Shown here in pieces: positions 11,201 through 26,200 of a stretch of DNA of 64,000 nt (within the stretch, counting starts at the first letter, position 1; every line of letters begins with the position of its first letter). The notes under the pieces were generated by a model, which saw only the letters and a list, made by a program, of their open reading frames with translations, ran no database searches and was not told the DNA's origin. Source of the DNA: Owenia fusiformis. Taxonomy: Eukaryota; Annelida; Polychaeta; Sabellida; Oweniidae. Both the position numbers and the translations under genes were made by a program. The DNA is taken from NCBI GenBank assembly GCA_903813345.2, contig CAIIXF020000005.1:31747375-31811374 (forward strand), in the 5' to 3' direction.

Positions 11201-14200
11201 GTGTACAAGAGAACTGTGTTTGAGACTAGGAAGAAACCAAAGGGCCTACTGAGACCAAAGACAAGGGCTAATCTCAAAGATGCACAATATGTAAGTACTG
11301 TAACCCATTTTGTCTAAATGAGACAATATTATGGTCATAGAACTTCCATAAGTTCCCTCGCATTCAAACTTCCACTCCCCTCAATATAATCTCTCATCTT
11401 GTCAACAAGGTATTATTTGTTTCCTGTATCCAAAATCCAAAATGAAAGAACTCCGGGAGTAGTTGATGTAGAAAATTAAAATCAATGTTAATGTAGAAAA
11501 ATTGAAATTTCACAATTTAAATTCCAAAATATCTTAAACAGGCAATTTTATTATCACTTTAAATCATTGTAATATCTTCATAATGGAGAATTATTTACTG
11601 TTATGATAGTTGTGTCACCTATCAAATCAATGATTTTGGTACAATGTCATGAAACATGTTGACATTTGGTTTCTTTTTATATGGTGACCGTGACATGACA
11701 CTATTAGTTTGACAAGTTTGCTTTGTTGATTTATTATGTTTTTGACTCCTTTCTAAGAATAACAACATCCCCCCTTCTGATAAAAAGCTATAAAATATTG
11801 AATACTTTAAATCTTCAAAAGACATTTGAATTCTCATTGTTTATTCTTTATGATTTGACGCTACTTCAGAGTTAGACAACTTGATGTCTTTATTATCACC
11901 ATTGTTTGATTATTGTTTTTTGACTGCTTTTTTATAATTTTATTTTATAATTTTAGTGATTTAGAGGTACTTAATCTTGTTTACTTGTCCAATTAATCAA
12001 AGATTTCAAGCAGTAATAAACAATGACGAACACATATAAAATGTGTAGTGTAAGACACCATTTAGCAACAATATATAGGGTGTTCCAAAAGTAACAGGAC
12101 CTGTGCTGACATTTTGTCGATTCTGCACCAAGTGTCTTCAAGTTTTCACAAAATGTACTTTGAAATATTGCAACTATTTCTGTAAAGTAATAATAAAATG
12201 CGGGTAGAGTTATGGTTACAATAGAAACATGACATCACAATACCCTGGGCAACTTTCCATGAAAATGTGATATCTAACATTTTTGAATTACTAAAGACAG
12301 TATCCAATTCGCTTACCGGTATAACAATATAACATTTTTTGTTTGTATTATTATTCGCTTTGTTGTGATGGTGTTGCTTTGCAACTCAGATTTAAGTGTG
12401 ATTTCATATTGATAATATTTATTCAATTTCCTGGAATATCACTGTAACAGTCTGCGTAATTCACGGTTGAGTCTTTGAAAAGACCTAATTTGAAGCCAAT
12501 CATTCACCTTGATAACGTGCCTGTCCACAAGTCAGCATTAAAAATCAGTGCAGCTATAGAGGAGCCTGGTCTTGAGGTCTAAGACCATGCACCATAATTT
12601 TCTGATCTGCAATATCTAATTTTTTATTTGTTTGGAAAACTGAATGCTAATCAGCGCGGTAGGACCTTTATAGATAATGACCTTTTCCAAGTTGTCCAAT
12701 CGACCCTTCGTGATGTGTCCTAAAATGGGTTCGTTCATGTGTTTGAGTCATGGATCCAACGTAGTAGACTAAGTCTTGTACTGACCAAAGAGGAGCCTAC
12801 TTCTCAAAGTAGAGGACACATAAGGATATAAAATGATGTAATACAAATGTAATTCCCATCAGTTGTTGCATTTCAACTTTGACATATGGGATGTACAAAA
12901 TCCCCTAAGCCTCTGTAACTTTCTGCTTGGAATGTTGCCCAGGTATTGTTATGTCATATCACCATAACAACCATAACTCTACCACTAGTTTCATAATTTT
13001 TGGAGAAACTTGGCAGTTTTAGTAACGACACTTGAAAGTAGATTATATAGAATTTTGAAGACAATTTGTGCATATTTATTAACAAAATACCTGGACCAGT
13101 CCTGTAACTTTTGGAACATGTATATTTATCCACTTTACTTAAATGCAGAAGAATAATAAATTATTCCAATTTAATAGAAAATGTGTTGTAAACAAATTAA
13201 GCGTGCTAAAATTATATTTCAAATAAACAAAATTCATTCTTTAGATGCCCTGGCCCAGGACTCCTAGTGAGAAACTACTGGTTGATATGTTCGAAGGGAG
13301 TGCTGCTCAGTTCCTATGTATCTTGGAGACACTCTCAGATAGCAATAGACGCACCCTGCTTACCTCACCCCCTGCTGCCGATTCTGAGATTGAAATATTG
13401 GATGTCTATGCTGAGTTGTTTTTGGCAGCTCAGGAAATAATATCAGGTGATTTGTGTTTTGTAATATTAAAGATAAGAATGTTGTTTTTTTCATTTTGAA
13501 ATATTTAAGTACCTATTGTGAAAAATCAAGATGACTGGGTAAATAAAACCTTGTGATTTGTGTCATTTCTTGAAAGATTAAAAGGTCAACATTTGGTTTC
13601 GTTTTAATGAAAAGAATGTACTTTTGAAGTGCTATGACTGTTTTATGACATGTTATTGAGACAATGAGTCAGTGTAAAGTCTTATGTTCTTGACAAGATG
13701 CCAGCTAATACCTTAGTGTCTGATCACACTAATCATATTAACTTTGGTATTTCTTGAAATTCAACCTCAAGAGCATTTATCACTCTCACCCACATATATT
13801 TTAAACGGAAACATCTAATACTCAAGAGTGGCAAACTTAACAAACATGATACTACATGTATATTTTCAGAATAACACCCATAGGTGGTTATAATATATAG
13901 GGGAACATTCGTTTTATTTTATTAGACCTTACTTTTATTTGAATGCACAGATCATCATGTCAAGAAAATCCAGTAATCTACATTCAAATTTAATTAATCA
14001 AATCACCTTTTATTGGAAAAATAGGTCTAGTGTTGGTCAGATATACTTTAAAAAATTGGAAAAGAGAGCATTGTTATTGGGGTATTTATTGTGAATATTA
14101 TAAGATTCGTTTTGATTTACATTAGATTAGTACTTTTTTAAATCAGAAGAAGTCTGATTTTGAATAAGTGGTTGTAAATACAGTTTGTTATAATTTAAAG

Positions 14201-17200
14201 ATGAGGATATTAAGTGGTTGGTCATAATTTAAAAGATTTGTTTTGCTTTTAAAATCAGAAGAACTTTGGTTTTGAATATGAAGTGGTTGTTAAATACAGT
14301 ATGCCATAATTTAAAAGACAAGAGATTTGTTTTCATTTTAAAAGTAGGGTATATCTTTCAGGTATCCAACGCGAATTGGCACTTGATCAAAGGCAATTCA
14401 GTGACCTTATTGTACATGACTAATTTCTATATTCTTATATCATTTTCATAAATTGAAACCCATATTTAAAGAAATGAAAGCTTGGCTCTTCCATATATTT
14501 ATTAACTATTATATGCTTGTTGCTACTGATATATGTTCTCCCCATTTGATCGGTTATCTAGAATGGAAGGTCTAAAACAAAGGGCTGTGAGTTGTTTGTA
14601 GAATGAATCAGAGGAGTTTTTTATGCATTTCGCTAATGTTTTTCATCTGAAAAACATCAGTACACTTTGAAACATTTTATTCACTATAAGATTGCACCAT
14701 ATGATCCAAGGATTATCTATGGATTAACACCCAAGTATTTTCATTTTTCAAACTTCAGAGGGCTGGGAATCATTGATAATCAATGCTTTTGAATAATATA
14801 AAAGGTGTTTTAAATAGGTTTCATATATGCCAATAATTTCTTAAATTATTTAATACTGAAACCTTCCTTAATCCCTTTTTTGTTTATATCACAACCCAAT
14901 AAGGAGTGTACTTTCCTGTTATCTCAAAATCTGCTTGAAACCATACCATTGGATTACTATGGGAAATTCCTCCAAGAGAAAATTCTTGGGATTAAGGAAG
15001 GTGTCAGCATTAAATAATTTTATATTAGTGAAATGCATGAAAAAACTCCCCCGATTCATTCTCAAACAACTTGCATCCCCTTGAATGTTTGAGTTATATC
15101 TTAATTCTTTTGATTGAGTTTAGGGGCCAGGTCAAAATATTGATGTATTTTCCACAGGATTTGATGACAGTTGAGCACCAGTCTGTTTCAAGAACAATAC
15201 TTGGACTGTAACTAAAAAATGATTGATGGTTCCAAATTATACAAAAATCATAATTTATTTAAATATCGGGAGAAAAGTTTAAATTGAAATTCAGAAAACA
15301 ACTGATTAGTTATTGAAAATGCTATGTATATAAATTTGAAGGCAGTCATCCTTTGAATTAAAATACTATATTGGCCACCCTTTGCCTTGTTGTCGTTGAT
15401 TTACAATGTGATTACATAAAAACATAGCCACATGTTTTTGTTTTGTGTTGAAGAAAATGTTATATTTTGACTTTTCCAAAGGCAGGGTTGTTCTTTGTCA
15501 TTTCCATAAACCCTCCAAGGTTTTATTAATATTATTAGCCCTGATAAATAATTTGATTTGTTGTATATTTGCAGGTGGGGGAGGTGCACCTGTTGTTCCC
15601 CACCCCCAAGAGAAACCAGGAAAGATGGTCAACACCCCCACTGCTCCTAGTACAAATGGTGTTGTGGTTGATAAGTCTCTTATAGAAATGGCAACAGCAG
15701 GTTAGCTTTAAGATTTGTTGAATTGGGAAAATTATGATGTAAACACAAGACAACAAAACATCAAAATGCATAAAATTGAAAAGCAAATGAAATTGAGACC
15801 CAATAAGTAAAATAAAACAGTTGATATTAATTTAAATGGAATATGTATTTTCTTTGTTCATAACAATTTCTTTTGTTCAAATGTTCAAATTACAATATAT
15901 TACAATATTATAAACTGCATCATACAATATGAATGTGTCCCATCTAAAATGTTTCGCTGAAAACTGATTTACAGGAGAAGATGGTGTTCCACTGTCAGCT
16001 GTGGTCAAGGTGGTGAAGCTGGCCTTCTGCTTTGAACAATGGGACACATTTGATACACTCATAGCACTCACGGTCAACTTTATTAAGGTTTGTTAAAATT
16101 TTTATTTGGTTTTATTTATGATAAAGGACTTGATGTTCTAGATTCTGATAGTTTCTTCATAAGAAAGCTACATATTTTGAATAATTACATTTTTCTTTTT
16201 GTTCACAAAGCGTTATTTCTATTTCAAATTTTCCAACATACAAAATTTGATTTTCCAAGAGCAGGCACATATAATACTGGAATTTAGCTCTAACATTAAT
16301 TTTTTTTTATTAAAATTAATTTAACATATTTACAGGTTGTAGTGGCTATGACTCCTAATCCCCCTATCACACCAAACTAGTTCTTACCCGTTCTTGCCAG
16401 TCCTACGAAAACGTCGTAAAACGGGCTCAATCTGGCTGTGGTCGGGAAATATGTCTAAAATGATTAGCTACTTCGTTCATAAACAGTCTTCAATACGTCC
16501 ATCTCATTCGCAGTTCGTTCAGGTCGCACCACGTCGGTGTGCAACATCATATAATGCATCCATTAGTCTAGAAGGTCATCATGACCTGATTACAGAACGG
16601 TATGGTCGCCATCGAATTTTGAATCGATTCAAAATTTTAAATCACATTCCCCATCCGGGAAAGTCCATGAAGTTCGTAAACAGACAGTAGAACATTGTAG
16701 CTACGTTCATTCCGTTCCCACACAGTTTAAAACCAGTTTTGAAGAACGTGGCAACTTGCTTGGTGTCAATCTAGAGGACCTACCCGTTCGAGTACCTTCT
16801 ATGTAGTTTGTAAATAGACCCCAACCGGTTCTAAGTACGGTGTGATAGTAGGGTAAAGGGAGTATTAGGTGCCACATAATGGTATTTACAATGATTTGTG
16901 ATATATTATAAGAAAGGTTCATGGAATTGTGTAAAGTATGATATTGCACATACTTGAGAAAATAAACTGATTTAATGGAAATGATTAAAGGTCTCTTCTA
17001 CAATAACAGGTGCAAGCAATAAACATGTGTAGAGTAAGAGAATATATAATTTCAATATTATATTATTAAATGGTATGAGATTATAACATCTGATTAGATT
17101 GTTCAGTAGTTCAAGGAACTACTCATCCAAGTATAGATTGCAGTTATAATCTTTAAATGACCTTTTGAGAATAGAAATGCTTTTTGAGGTTTTGATATCA

Positions 17201-20200
17201 GAGGATGTTTCATTCCATATAAGGCCATCTTGAAATTTTCCTTCAGATATATATATTCTTTTATTGACATATGTCAGTCTCTCTGACACATGGGTCACTA
17301 TACAGTTATTTACATGTGTTTTATATACAAATATACAAAGTCATAAGTGAAATATAAAAAGTAGAAAAAATCATTACATCATGATTCTAGACTGAAAACA
17401 TGTTTTCAATAAGACTCGACTAACAAAAGGTTGCTACATAATATACATTCTATGATACAAACTATATAAAAACATTGAACTAACAAAAATTTACAAGATA
17501 TTGATGTTCTTAAATTGTCGCAATCCATGAGGAATTTGGCAAGAGATTTTAATATTTTAATTTTACTGTTCATAATCTCCTTTATTAAAAATTCAGGCAT
17601 TAAGTTGCTAATAGGAATATGTTCAGCCAGTGTTTTGAAGAATATTGCTCTCTGGTTTGTATAAGAAGGGCAGTAAAATATAAAATGCAATTCATCTTCA
17701 ATTTGATTTAGGTTACAATTTAAACAGAGTCTATCTTTTAGCTGTATTTTTTGACCATTTTTCTTTTTGTGTCTACCTATTTCAATTTCTAGTTTGTGGT
17801 TACTTAGCCTTATTTTGCATAATATGTTTCTTAGTTTACTATTTTTTATCATAAGGAAAGGCTCTTTTTTGAATTCAACTTTGAATAAAGAATATGTTCT
17901 CAGGCATGGGTTTATTGAGTGATCCTTGATTAGAGCAAGCCATCGGTTTTCATAAAGAGATCTTAATTTATTTGATACTTTTAGATGAAGTGTTGAATAT
18001 AATTGAATGTCAATAACCCAAATAAACACATTTTCTATGGCATGTTGTCATTGCAAAAAGATGACAACTGTACCTACATACTAGCTAACTGACTCGTCAT
18101 GATTACAATTGTGTTGGGACTACATTCATTTTTTAAAACTACTTTTTTCTATTCAGCGGAAGTGACGTATTAGCATAGTAAGAGCATTCAATATACCACA
18201 AAACTTTTGATGAGCATCTAAGAGGACATTGTTTGCTCAATCTAAACTATACTGATCTGAAATGGTAGAGTAATTATTAGGAGGCCCCGACTATAGATTT
18301 TATAGATATTATTAGGAGGCCCCATCGGGGGGCCTCCTATAGATTTTATAGATACTATTTATTCTTTATTAGGAGGCCCCAACGGGGGGGCTCCTATAGA
18401 TTTTATAGATATTATTTATTATTATTATTTATTCTTCTCTGCACTTTTTCTCCTACTTCTAACTAGATTTCATCTATCTACTATATGAACCTACTAGGGA
18501 CCTAGGTTGAACTTACCGGAAAAGGAATTTTTATCTAGGTCAAGGTCAAAGGTCAAAATCTAGGTCAAATCAAAGTTTTTTCTAAGTTTCTCAGATTTCA
18601 TCCTCATACTTCATTATTTCTTGCGATGAATTAAATGTAACTAGATATAAGCATTCCCTACAAATTACTCACTATATGTTTAGGTTAATTTTTTACTGTT
18701 TTGAGATAATTGACGTCAAAAAATGGTAAAAACTGGTCATTTTTCAACCTGCTTCAAATTGACCAAATTTTTTTTTAAAAATCATCTACAAGTTCTCAGG
18801 AACTCGAATCTGACCTTAGTTTTGACCTTTGACCTTTGGTTGACCTTCAGTGACCTTCGAAAGGTCAAAAAAGTTGATTTTTCAAATTGATTTTCTGGAT
18901 TCAAAGGACAGGTGGCAGTCCCCCTAAAAATGCCCATATCGGTATTTATTCTCAAGATTTTCAGGTAATTGCCTGTGATAATTTATCAAAAATCTTTTTT
19001 ATTTCTATTCACATGTCTTTTTATCAGTCACAATCAAAATAAAGCCAATTGCTCTCATTCCTTGGATTAGAATCAGTAAAATTTGGACAAAAATAGCAAC
19101 TCTCAAAGTTGACCTTTAAACCACCCCAGTGTCAAGGTCAAATGTCAACCCCCTACAAAACAAGTATATATTGACATGGAATTGAAGAAGAAGTATGGCT
19201 CATTACTTAAAATGTGATTTCTGAGAGTTTTGACATTTGACCTTTGAAATTAAATGCACACAAGGGGACTTCAAAAAGAATGGATTTTCTTTTGAATTTG
19301 AAATTTGAATGTTTGAATGTACACTTACTTTTAAAGTTATTTGCCAATTTGCAGTTCCCATATTTGAAACACAAATAATTCAGAGAAATCCTCTCTCAAT
19401 ATATATCATGAAATATAAGGCAGCATTATGTATGAATGGCATGACACTCAAAGGATTGCCTAAAATAATTTCTACTCATTCCCTATTTATAAAAACACTT
19501 AGGCCATTCAAAGATTTTCTTATAATAATGTCACTACATTCTATGTTTTCAGAAAAAACAAAGTGTCCCCATGTACTCTCTACTTGTAATGTATATAAAT
19601 GACAAAGGGAATTGTGATCTTGGATTATATTGTAGCGAAATGAGTTCCAAGATTTTGATTAAAAACTACATGTACTTGTATATAAACTTCATTAACAAGG
19701 TCATCTGAACTCAAGAGGTGTGTTACTTGCTTTGGCACAATGTGTTATTGCATTTTCACTCTTAAATAATATACAACCCCTTTAAATAAATGAAGGTTTT
19801 GTAGTTTTTAATATAAGGCTCTTCATCAGAATGCCATTTTGGATGGCCTAATCTGTACATGCAGTTATGTAGTGTACATGTATGCCCAGGTTAGCAGCCA
19901 TATTGAAAACATAAACCAGTCAGGCTTATTTTCAACACAAAAGTTAAGTTTTAGTGGTGAGCCCAAACTCCCACAAAAATGATATTTGCAGAGAAGCAGT
20001 CTCTGCATTATACAGTTTCAATATCTTTTTTGTGGGAGTGTGGGCTGATGGTTAACTTTTCAATGAAAGGGAATGAGCACCATGCTAAAACTTGATAACA
20101 AAGTGAACGAAAAATGACAATGTTTTCTAGATTTGCATAGTTAAACTACATACATCGCTTGATTTTGTCAATTTTCTTCTCCGAATACTTGTATGCCATA

Positions 20201-23200
20201 TGTTCCATATATTAAATTCTATATAATGATAAGTCTTGATAGTACCCCGGACAGGTTGTATGATGCAGTCGTTTTTTTACTCTATATTTGCAATAGAACA
20301 ACCATTTTTATTGAAATTTTCAAGATTTATTCTAGAGACAATTTCCAACATGGAAAATAAATATTTTATCAAAATTTCCAATTTTATGATTTTGACGGGC
20401 TTTTTTCAAAAACATTACACTGTCAATAAAATACAGGTTTTTGCTTGAACAATTGAACTTTTAACGTCATTTCAAATATTGTCTGGCTATTGAATTTCCG
20501 GCTGCCTAAAGTCTTTCCAGATATATCTGTTGCCATTTTAATAATTATGGCTGATTATTGTTATTCACTTGAGTCATATTCAATATTATTACAGTGCATT
20601 AGGCCAATAAAAATTTGTTGCTCTGGGTCTCGTTTTGTGAAGCATTCCTTAGATTGAGCCCAGATAGAGGAGGTCAATCTTCTTGTCCACAGACATGAGT
20701 TCAACCCGGTCACTGTTCAATACTGTCCAAAATAAAGTAAAACATTACGAATCTCATACTTGAAGTATTCTTGGCATTAGATCCTTCAGAGATGTTAATA
20801 CAGCTGTGTCAAATTTTATCATGAAATTGTCAGGTAGACCTGACATTTTAAAAGCATGGTACAATTTACGTGCCATGGGCTTGCATGCTGAGTCACAGTG
20901 GCGGAAAAACCCAGTGGAGAAAAGGGTGCGTTTTCAGAGAAAACGTGACCCAGAATGACAAGTTTTTCATTGGCCTAATGCACTGTAATAATATTAGGCC
21001 TATTGAATATGACTAAAATGAATAACAATAATCAGCCATAATTAATATGGCATCAAATACATCTGGAAAGACTTTAGGCTGTCAAAAGTCCAATAGCTAC
21101 ACAATCTTTGAAATGATGTCAAAAGTTCAATTGTTTAAGCAAAAACCTGTATTTTATTGACAGTGTAGTGTTTTTGAAAAAAGCCCGTCAAAATCATAAA
21201 ATTGGAAATTTTGATAAAATATTTATTTTCCATGTTGGAAATTGTCTCCAGAATAAAATATGAAAATTTTAATAAGAATGGTTGTTCTATTGCAAATATA
21301 GTTAAAAAACGACTGCATCATACAACCTGTCTGGGGTACTATTATTTTGATGGTAAACATAATGTGTACCCATATTCAGACAGCCTTGTGATAGGGGTTC
21401 TTACTGCCAATTTTTCAAAGAAACTGAGAACTTATGCCACTTTTTGAAATTGCACATCTCAAGAAGAAAGGTTTATCTACAACTTGCAATCGGTTTTAAA
21501 AGTAAATGGAAGAATGAGTTTTTCAGAAAATGTCTAAGTGGACCAATAGTCTGTTAAATGGACCTGTTCTTTAGGTATAATTGATCACAAAAGACCCACT
21601 GAGGTCTAAAAAAGTAAAATTTGCAAGGTCAAAGGTCAAGGTCATCAAACTAAATCACAAACTGTGTTTTCTAAGTTTTGGTGACTACAAATCAATATTT
21701 TTTCATGAAAGTCAGGATATATATTCCTCTATAGGTTCTACACATATTAGCAATTGACTATTTATTAAAATTGTGTACCAGTTTTGAGATATTAGAACTC
21801 AAAAAGTGAAAAAAGGTCAAATTTCAAAATTCTTCAAGGTCAAATTTCATCTTGCTCTAAATTGACCAAACTATTTTTAAAAAGCATCTACAAGATCTCA
21901 GGAACTCAAATCTGACCTTAGTTTTGACCTATGACCTTTAGTTGACCTTCAGTGACCTTCGGAAGGTCAAAAAAGTTGATTTTTCAAATTGATTTTCTGG
22001 ATTCAAATTTAAGTTTATTCAATCAGAAAAGATATACTGAGGTCTAAAAATGTAAAATTTTCAAGGTCAAAGGTCAAGGTCATCAAACAAGATCACAAAC
22101 TGTGTTTTCTAAGTTTCTCAAAGTTTGTGACTACAAATCAATATTTTTGAATTAAAGTCAGGATATATATTCCTCTAAAGGTTTTACACATATTAACAAT
22201 TGATTATCTATTAAAATTCTGCACCAGTTTTGAGATATTAGACCTCAAAAACTGAAAAAGGTCTAATGTTGAAATTTTTCAAGGTCAAATTTCACATTGC
22301 TTCAAAGTTTCTCAAAGTTTGTGACTACAAATCAATATTTTTGATTTAAAGTCAGGATATATATTCCTCTAAAGGTTTTACACATATTAACAATTGATTA
22401 TCTATTAAAATTCTGCACCAGTTTTGAGATATTGGACCTCAAAAACTGAAAAAGGTCTAATGTTGAAATTTTTCAAGGTCAAATTTCACATTGCTTCAAA
22501 ATGACCAAACTATTTTTTTTCAATCATCTACAAGATGCCTGGAGTTCATATATGACCTTGTCTTTAAGATTTGACCTTTGGCTGACCTTTAAATGTTCAA
22601 AAAAGCCTACGGGGCCTCCGTAAGATTGCTTGCAATCTTAAACCTCTAGTTATTGTTTATTCTTCTCTGCACTTTTTCTCCCACTTGTATCTAGATTTCA
22701 ACTATCTACTATATGAACCTAATAAGGACCTAGGTTGAACTCACCGGGAAAGGAATTTTTATCTAGGTCAAGGTCAAAGGTCAAAATCTAGGTCAAATCA
22801 AAGTTTTTTTTAAGTTTCTCAGATTTTGTCCTCATACTTCATTATTTCTTGCGATGAATTAAAATGTAGATATAAGCATTCTCTACAAATTGCTCACTAT
22901 ATGTACGCGTTAATTTTTTACCGTTTTTGAGATATTTGACGTAAAAAAAAACGGCAAAAATCGGTCATTTTTCAACTTGCTTCAAATGAACCAGAATTTT
23001 TTTAAAAAATCAACTACAAGATCTCAGGAACTCAAATATGTCCTTACTTTTGACCTCTGACCTTTGGTTGACCTTCTGTGACCTTCGAAAGGTAAAAAAA
23101 GTTGATTTTTCAAATTGATTTTCTGGATTCTTTAGTTATATTTGATCACAAAGGACCCACTGAGGTCTAAAAAAGTAAAAGGATCCATACCCATTAATGT

Positions 23201-26200
23201 ACCTTGTAATTTTTTGAAAAGGGTTAATTGGAATTCCAGGATTATTTTTATATAATATGAATCTTTAAGAAGTATATTTTCAACAAATCACAAAAATAAT
23301 ATTTAGAATATGGTAAAAAGTTGTCTTTTACAGTGATTCTTAACACATGTCATTCTGACTTTTAAAATGAGTAATTTCCACATGTTTTCACAAAACCTTG
23401 AATAAAATCTTGATTTTTGTAGATACACTTAAATTGACTTGTCAGTATAAAACTACATTGTGTCTGAGCATAATAACCTTCACTAAACAGATCAACCATG
23501 CATAGATACTTTGTAATCCTATTGTTTCGAAAGGCACCCTATTGTGTTCTTGTTTTTATGAATGAATGACATTCTGCACTCACTGACAGATTGAGGTGCT
23601 TCCGCAGGTCAGACCCCCTCTGATTTCACCTTTATTGTTTAGTATTGACATAATTGCAGAGTTCAAACATGAAATGAAAGAGGGTCCTGGCTGCGGAAGA
23701 TATACAATGTGAAAGTATAGCAAAAAATTTAGTTTCAAAAAGGAGGCCATATTGGATCTGCTAGACACCAAGGCAACAAACTATCAGACAAGTATCAAAT
23801 GGGTCAATTTATTTTTGATTTATCAGTCATGCATGCCTCTGAAGAGGATTAGTTGCAGAGGGACTGAATATTAATATCCATTTAGTCATTAAAGGGAGAC
23901 TGTTCGTAACGTAGTTCTCATGATTATGAACACTAAAATGTTTTAAACAAAGAATCAAATGGGTCAATCTTCTTTTGATTCATCAGTCATGCCTATCTCT
24001 GGAGATGATATGTTGAAGAGACACTGAATTAATATCCATTTAGCCATTAAAGGGACACTCCTTGTAAGGTAGTTCTCACCAAAAGAAACAAATAGGCCAA
24101 TCTATCTTTGATTGATCATTCATGCATGCCCCTGAAGATGATATATTTCAGAGGGACTGAGTCATTATCCATTTAGCCATTTAAAGGGACATTGCTTGTA
24201 AGATAGTTCTCATCCTAATGAACACTAAACTGTTTATTAAAAACAATCAAAGGGTCAATATACTTTTGATTCATCAGTCATGCCTGCCCCTGAATGTAAA
24301 GAGACACTGCTTGTAAGGCTAAGTTCTCAACCAAAGAGGCTAATATGTCAATCTATTTTTGATTCTTCATTCAATTGTCTACCCCTGACGATGATATATT
24401 GCTGAGGGACTAAATCAATATCCATGTAGCTGTTTAAAGGGACACTGCAGGTAAGGTAGTTCTCACCAAAAGAAACAATCTATTTTTGATGCCTGTCCCA
24501 AAATGTAATATATTTCTGAAAGATGGAATCAATATCCATTTAGCCATTAAAGGGACACTGCTTGTAAGATAGTTCTCATCCTAAGTCAAACTAAAATATT
24601 TTACTTCATATTAATTATGCTATACAATAGATAGATTAAAAATACTTCCACTTGTTTGATAGCAAAACAATGGATTTCAAACTGACGAAAAAACTATCCA
24701 ACATGCACCTTTTCAATTTTAAAAAGTAATCATTTGACTTTATACCTTTAGCTTCAAATGAATTATTCTTTGAAAATGCCAAATATTTCAATTTTAAAAA
24801 GCAATCATTTGACTTTATACCTTTAGCTTTAATTGAATTATTCTTTGAAAATGCCAAATATATCATATATTGGAAAGTCACAACTAGATTTTCAGTATTT
24901 GAATTGAATACCTAGGTTTTATGTTTTCAATATGTTGCCCTTTGTGTCCTACCTTTGATAATAATGTTTAATATGTCCTCTAAATTGAATATCCTATGTT
25001 AAACCTACCGCATACCAACTGAGGTGATAATGGTACTTTTGCTGAGATTTAAGATTCATAGATATATTGCATTTTAGGGGTTATTTTATGATTTGTGTTT
25101 TTAATATTGCCCTTTGTGTCCTACCTTAATGATAGTTTGATAAATCGATTGATTGAATGGTCAATATACTTAAAATAGTCATGAGTGAAGACTAACATAC
25201 CCATAACATGATATTTAGAATGATTTGCATAGTCAAACTTAAATGCACTGAATGACCTTAGTTTTAATCCCTATGACCTAATTTTGTTTTGGATGTGTTC
25301 ATAATTGATAATAGTAACTATTTCCATGTTATATTCAATGAAACCTTTGGGGGGATCTTTAGGTACATAGGGTAACGGATCCTTTGCAAGGTCAAAGGTC
25401 AAGGTCATCAAACTAAATCGCAAACTGTGTTTTCTAAGTTTCTCAAATTTAGTGACTACAAATCAATATTTTTTCATGAAAGTCAGGATATATATTCCTC
25501 TATAGGTTCTACACATATTAGCAATTGACTATTTATTAAAATTGTGTACCAGTTTTGAGATATTAGAACTCAAAATCTGAAAAAAGGTCAAATTTCGAAA
25601 CTTTGCAAAACTAAATTTCAACTTGCTCTAAATTGACCAAACTTTTTTTTAAAAAGCATCTACAAGATCTCAGAAATCCAAATCTGACCTTACTTTTGAC
25701 CCTTGACCTTTGGTTGACCTTCAGTGAGTTTTTAAATTGATTTTCTGGATTCAAATTTAGGTATATTTGATCACAAAGAACCCACTGAGGTCTAAAAAAG
25801 TAAAATTTGCAAGGTGAAAGGTCAAGGTCATCAAACTAAATCACAAAACTGTGTTTCCTAAGTTTCTAAGTTTTGGTGACTACAAATCAATATTTTTTCA
25901 TGAAAGTCAGGATATATGTTCCTTTATAGGTTCTACACATATTAGCAATTGACTATTTATTAAAATTGTGTACCAGTTTTGAGATATTAGAACTCGGAAA
26001 CTGAAAAAAGGTTAAATTTCGAAATTTGTCAAGACTAAATTTCAACTTTCTCTATATTGACCAAACTTTTTTTTAAAAAGCATCTACAAATCCTCAGGAA
26101 TCCAAATCTGACCTTACTTTTGACCTTTGACCTTTGGTTGACTTTCAGTGACCTTAGAAAGGTAAAAACGTTGATTTTTCAAATCGATTTTCTGGATTCA

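Larger units (their letters stand above)
18276..22649 (+). mobile_element. Helitron-like non-autonomous repeat, copy A (4.4 kb)
   Basis: It begins with three short copies of TTAGGAGGCCCC...CTATAGATTTTATAGAT, two of which are perfect GGAGGCCCC/GGGGCCTCC hairpins. It ends with the hairpin AAGATTGCTTGCAATCTT (22622-22639), 6 nt, then CTAG (22646-22649) and T. A hairpin a few bases before CTRR followed by T is the classic Helitron 3' end, and the GGGGCCTCC at both ends suggests the inverted-end variant. The body is made of long, diverged direct repeats rich in AGGTCA; no Rep or helicase is encoded. A foldback at 20239-21342 is nested in it. Confidence 0.6.

Noticed and set aside
16336-16379. A coding exon between exons 10 and 11 of CFAP54
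   Set aside because: It stops after 14 codons and overlaps the end of an inverted-repeat element, while the exon 10 donor joins the 53799 acceptor in phase with sensible sequence. Kept only as a finding.
20236-20448. Small proteins at 20.2 and 21.2 kb
   Set aside because: They are mirror translations of the two arms of one foldback element.
24636-24881. 81-codon protein with an internal repeat on the - strand
   Set aside because: The repeat is a 76-bp tandem duplication in a satellite region; no domain or splice context.
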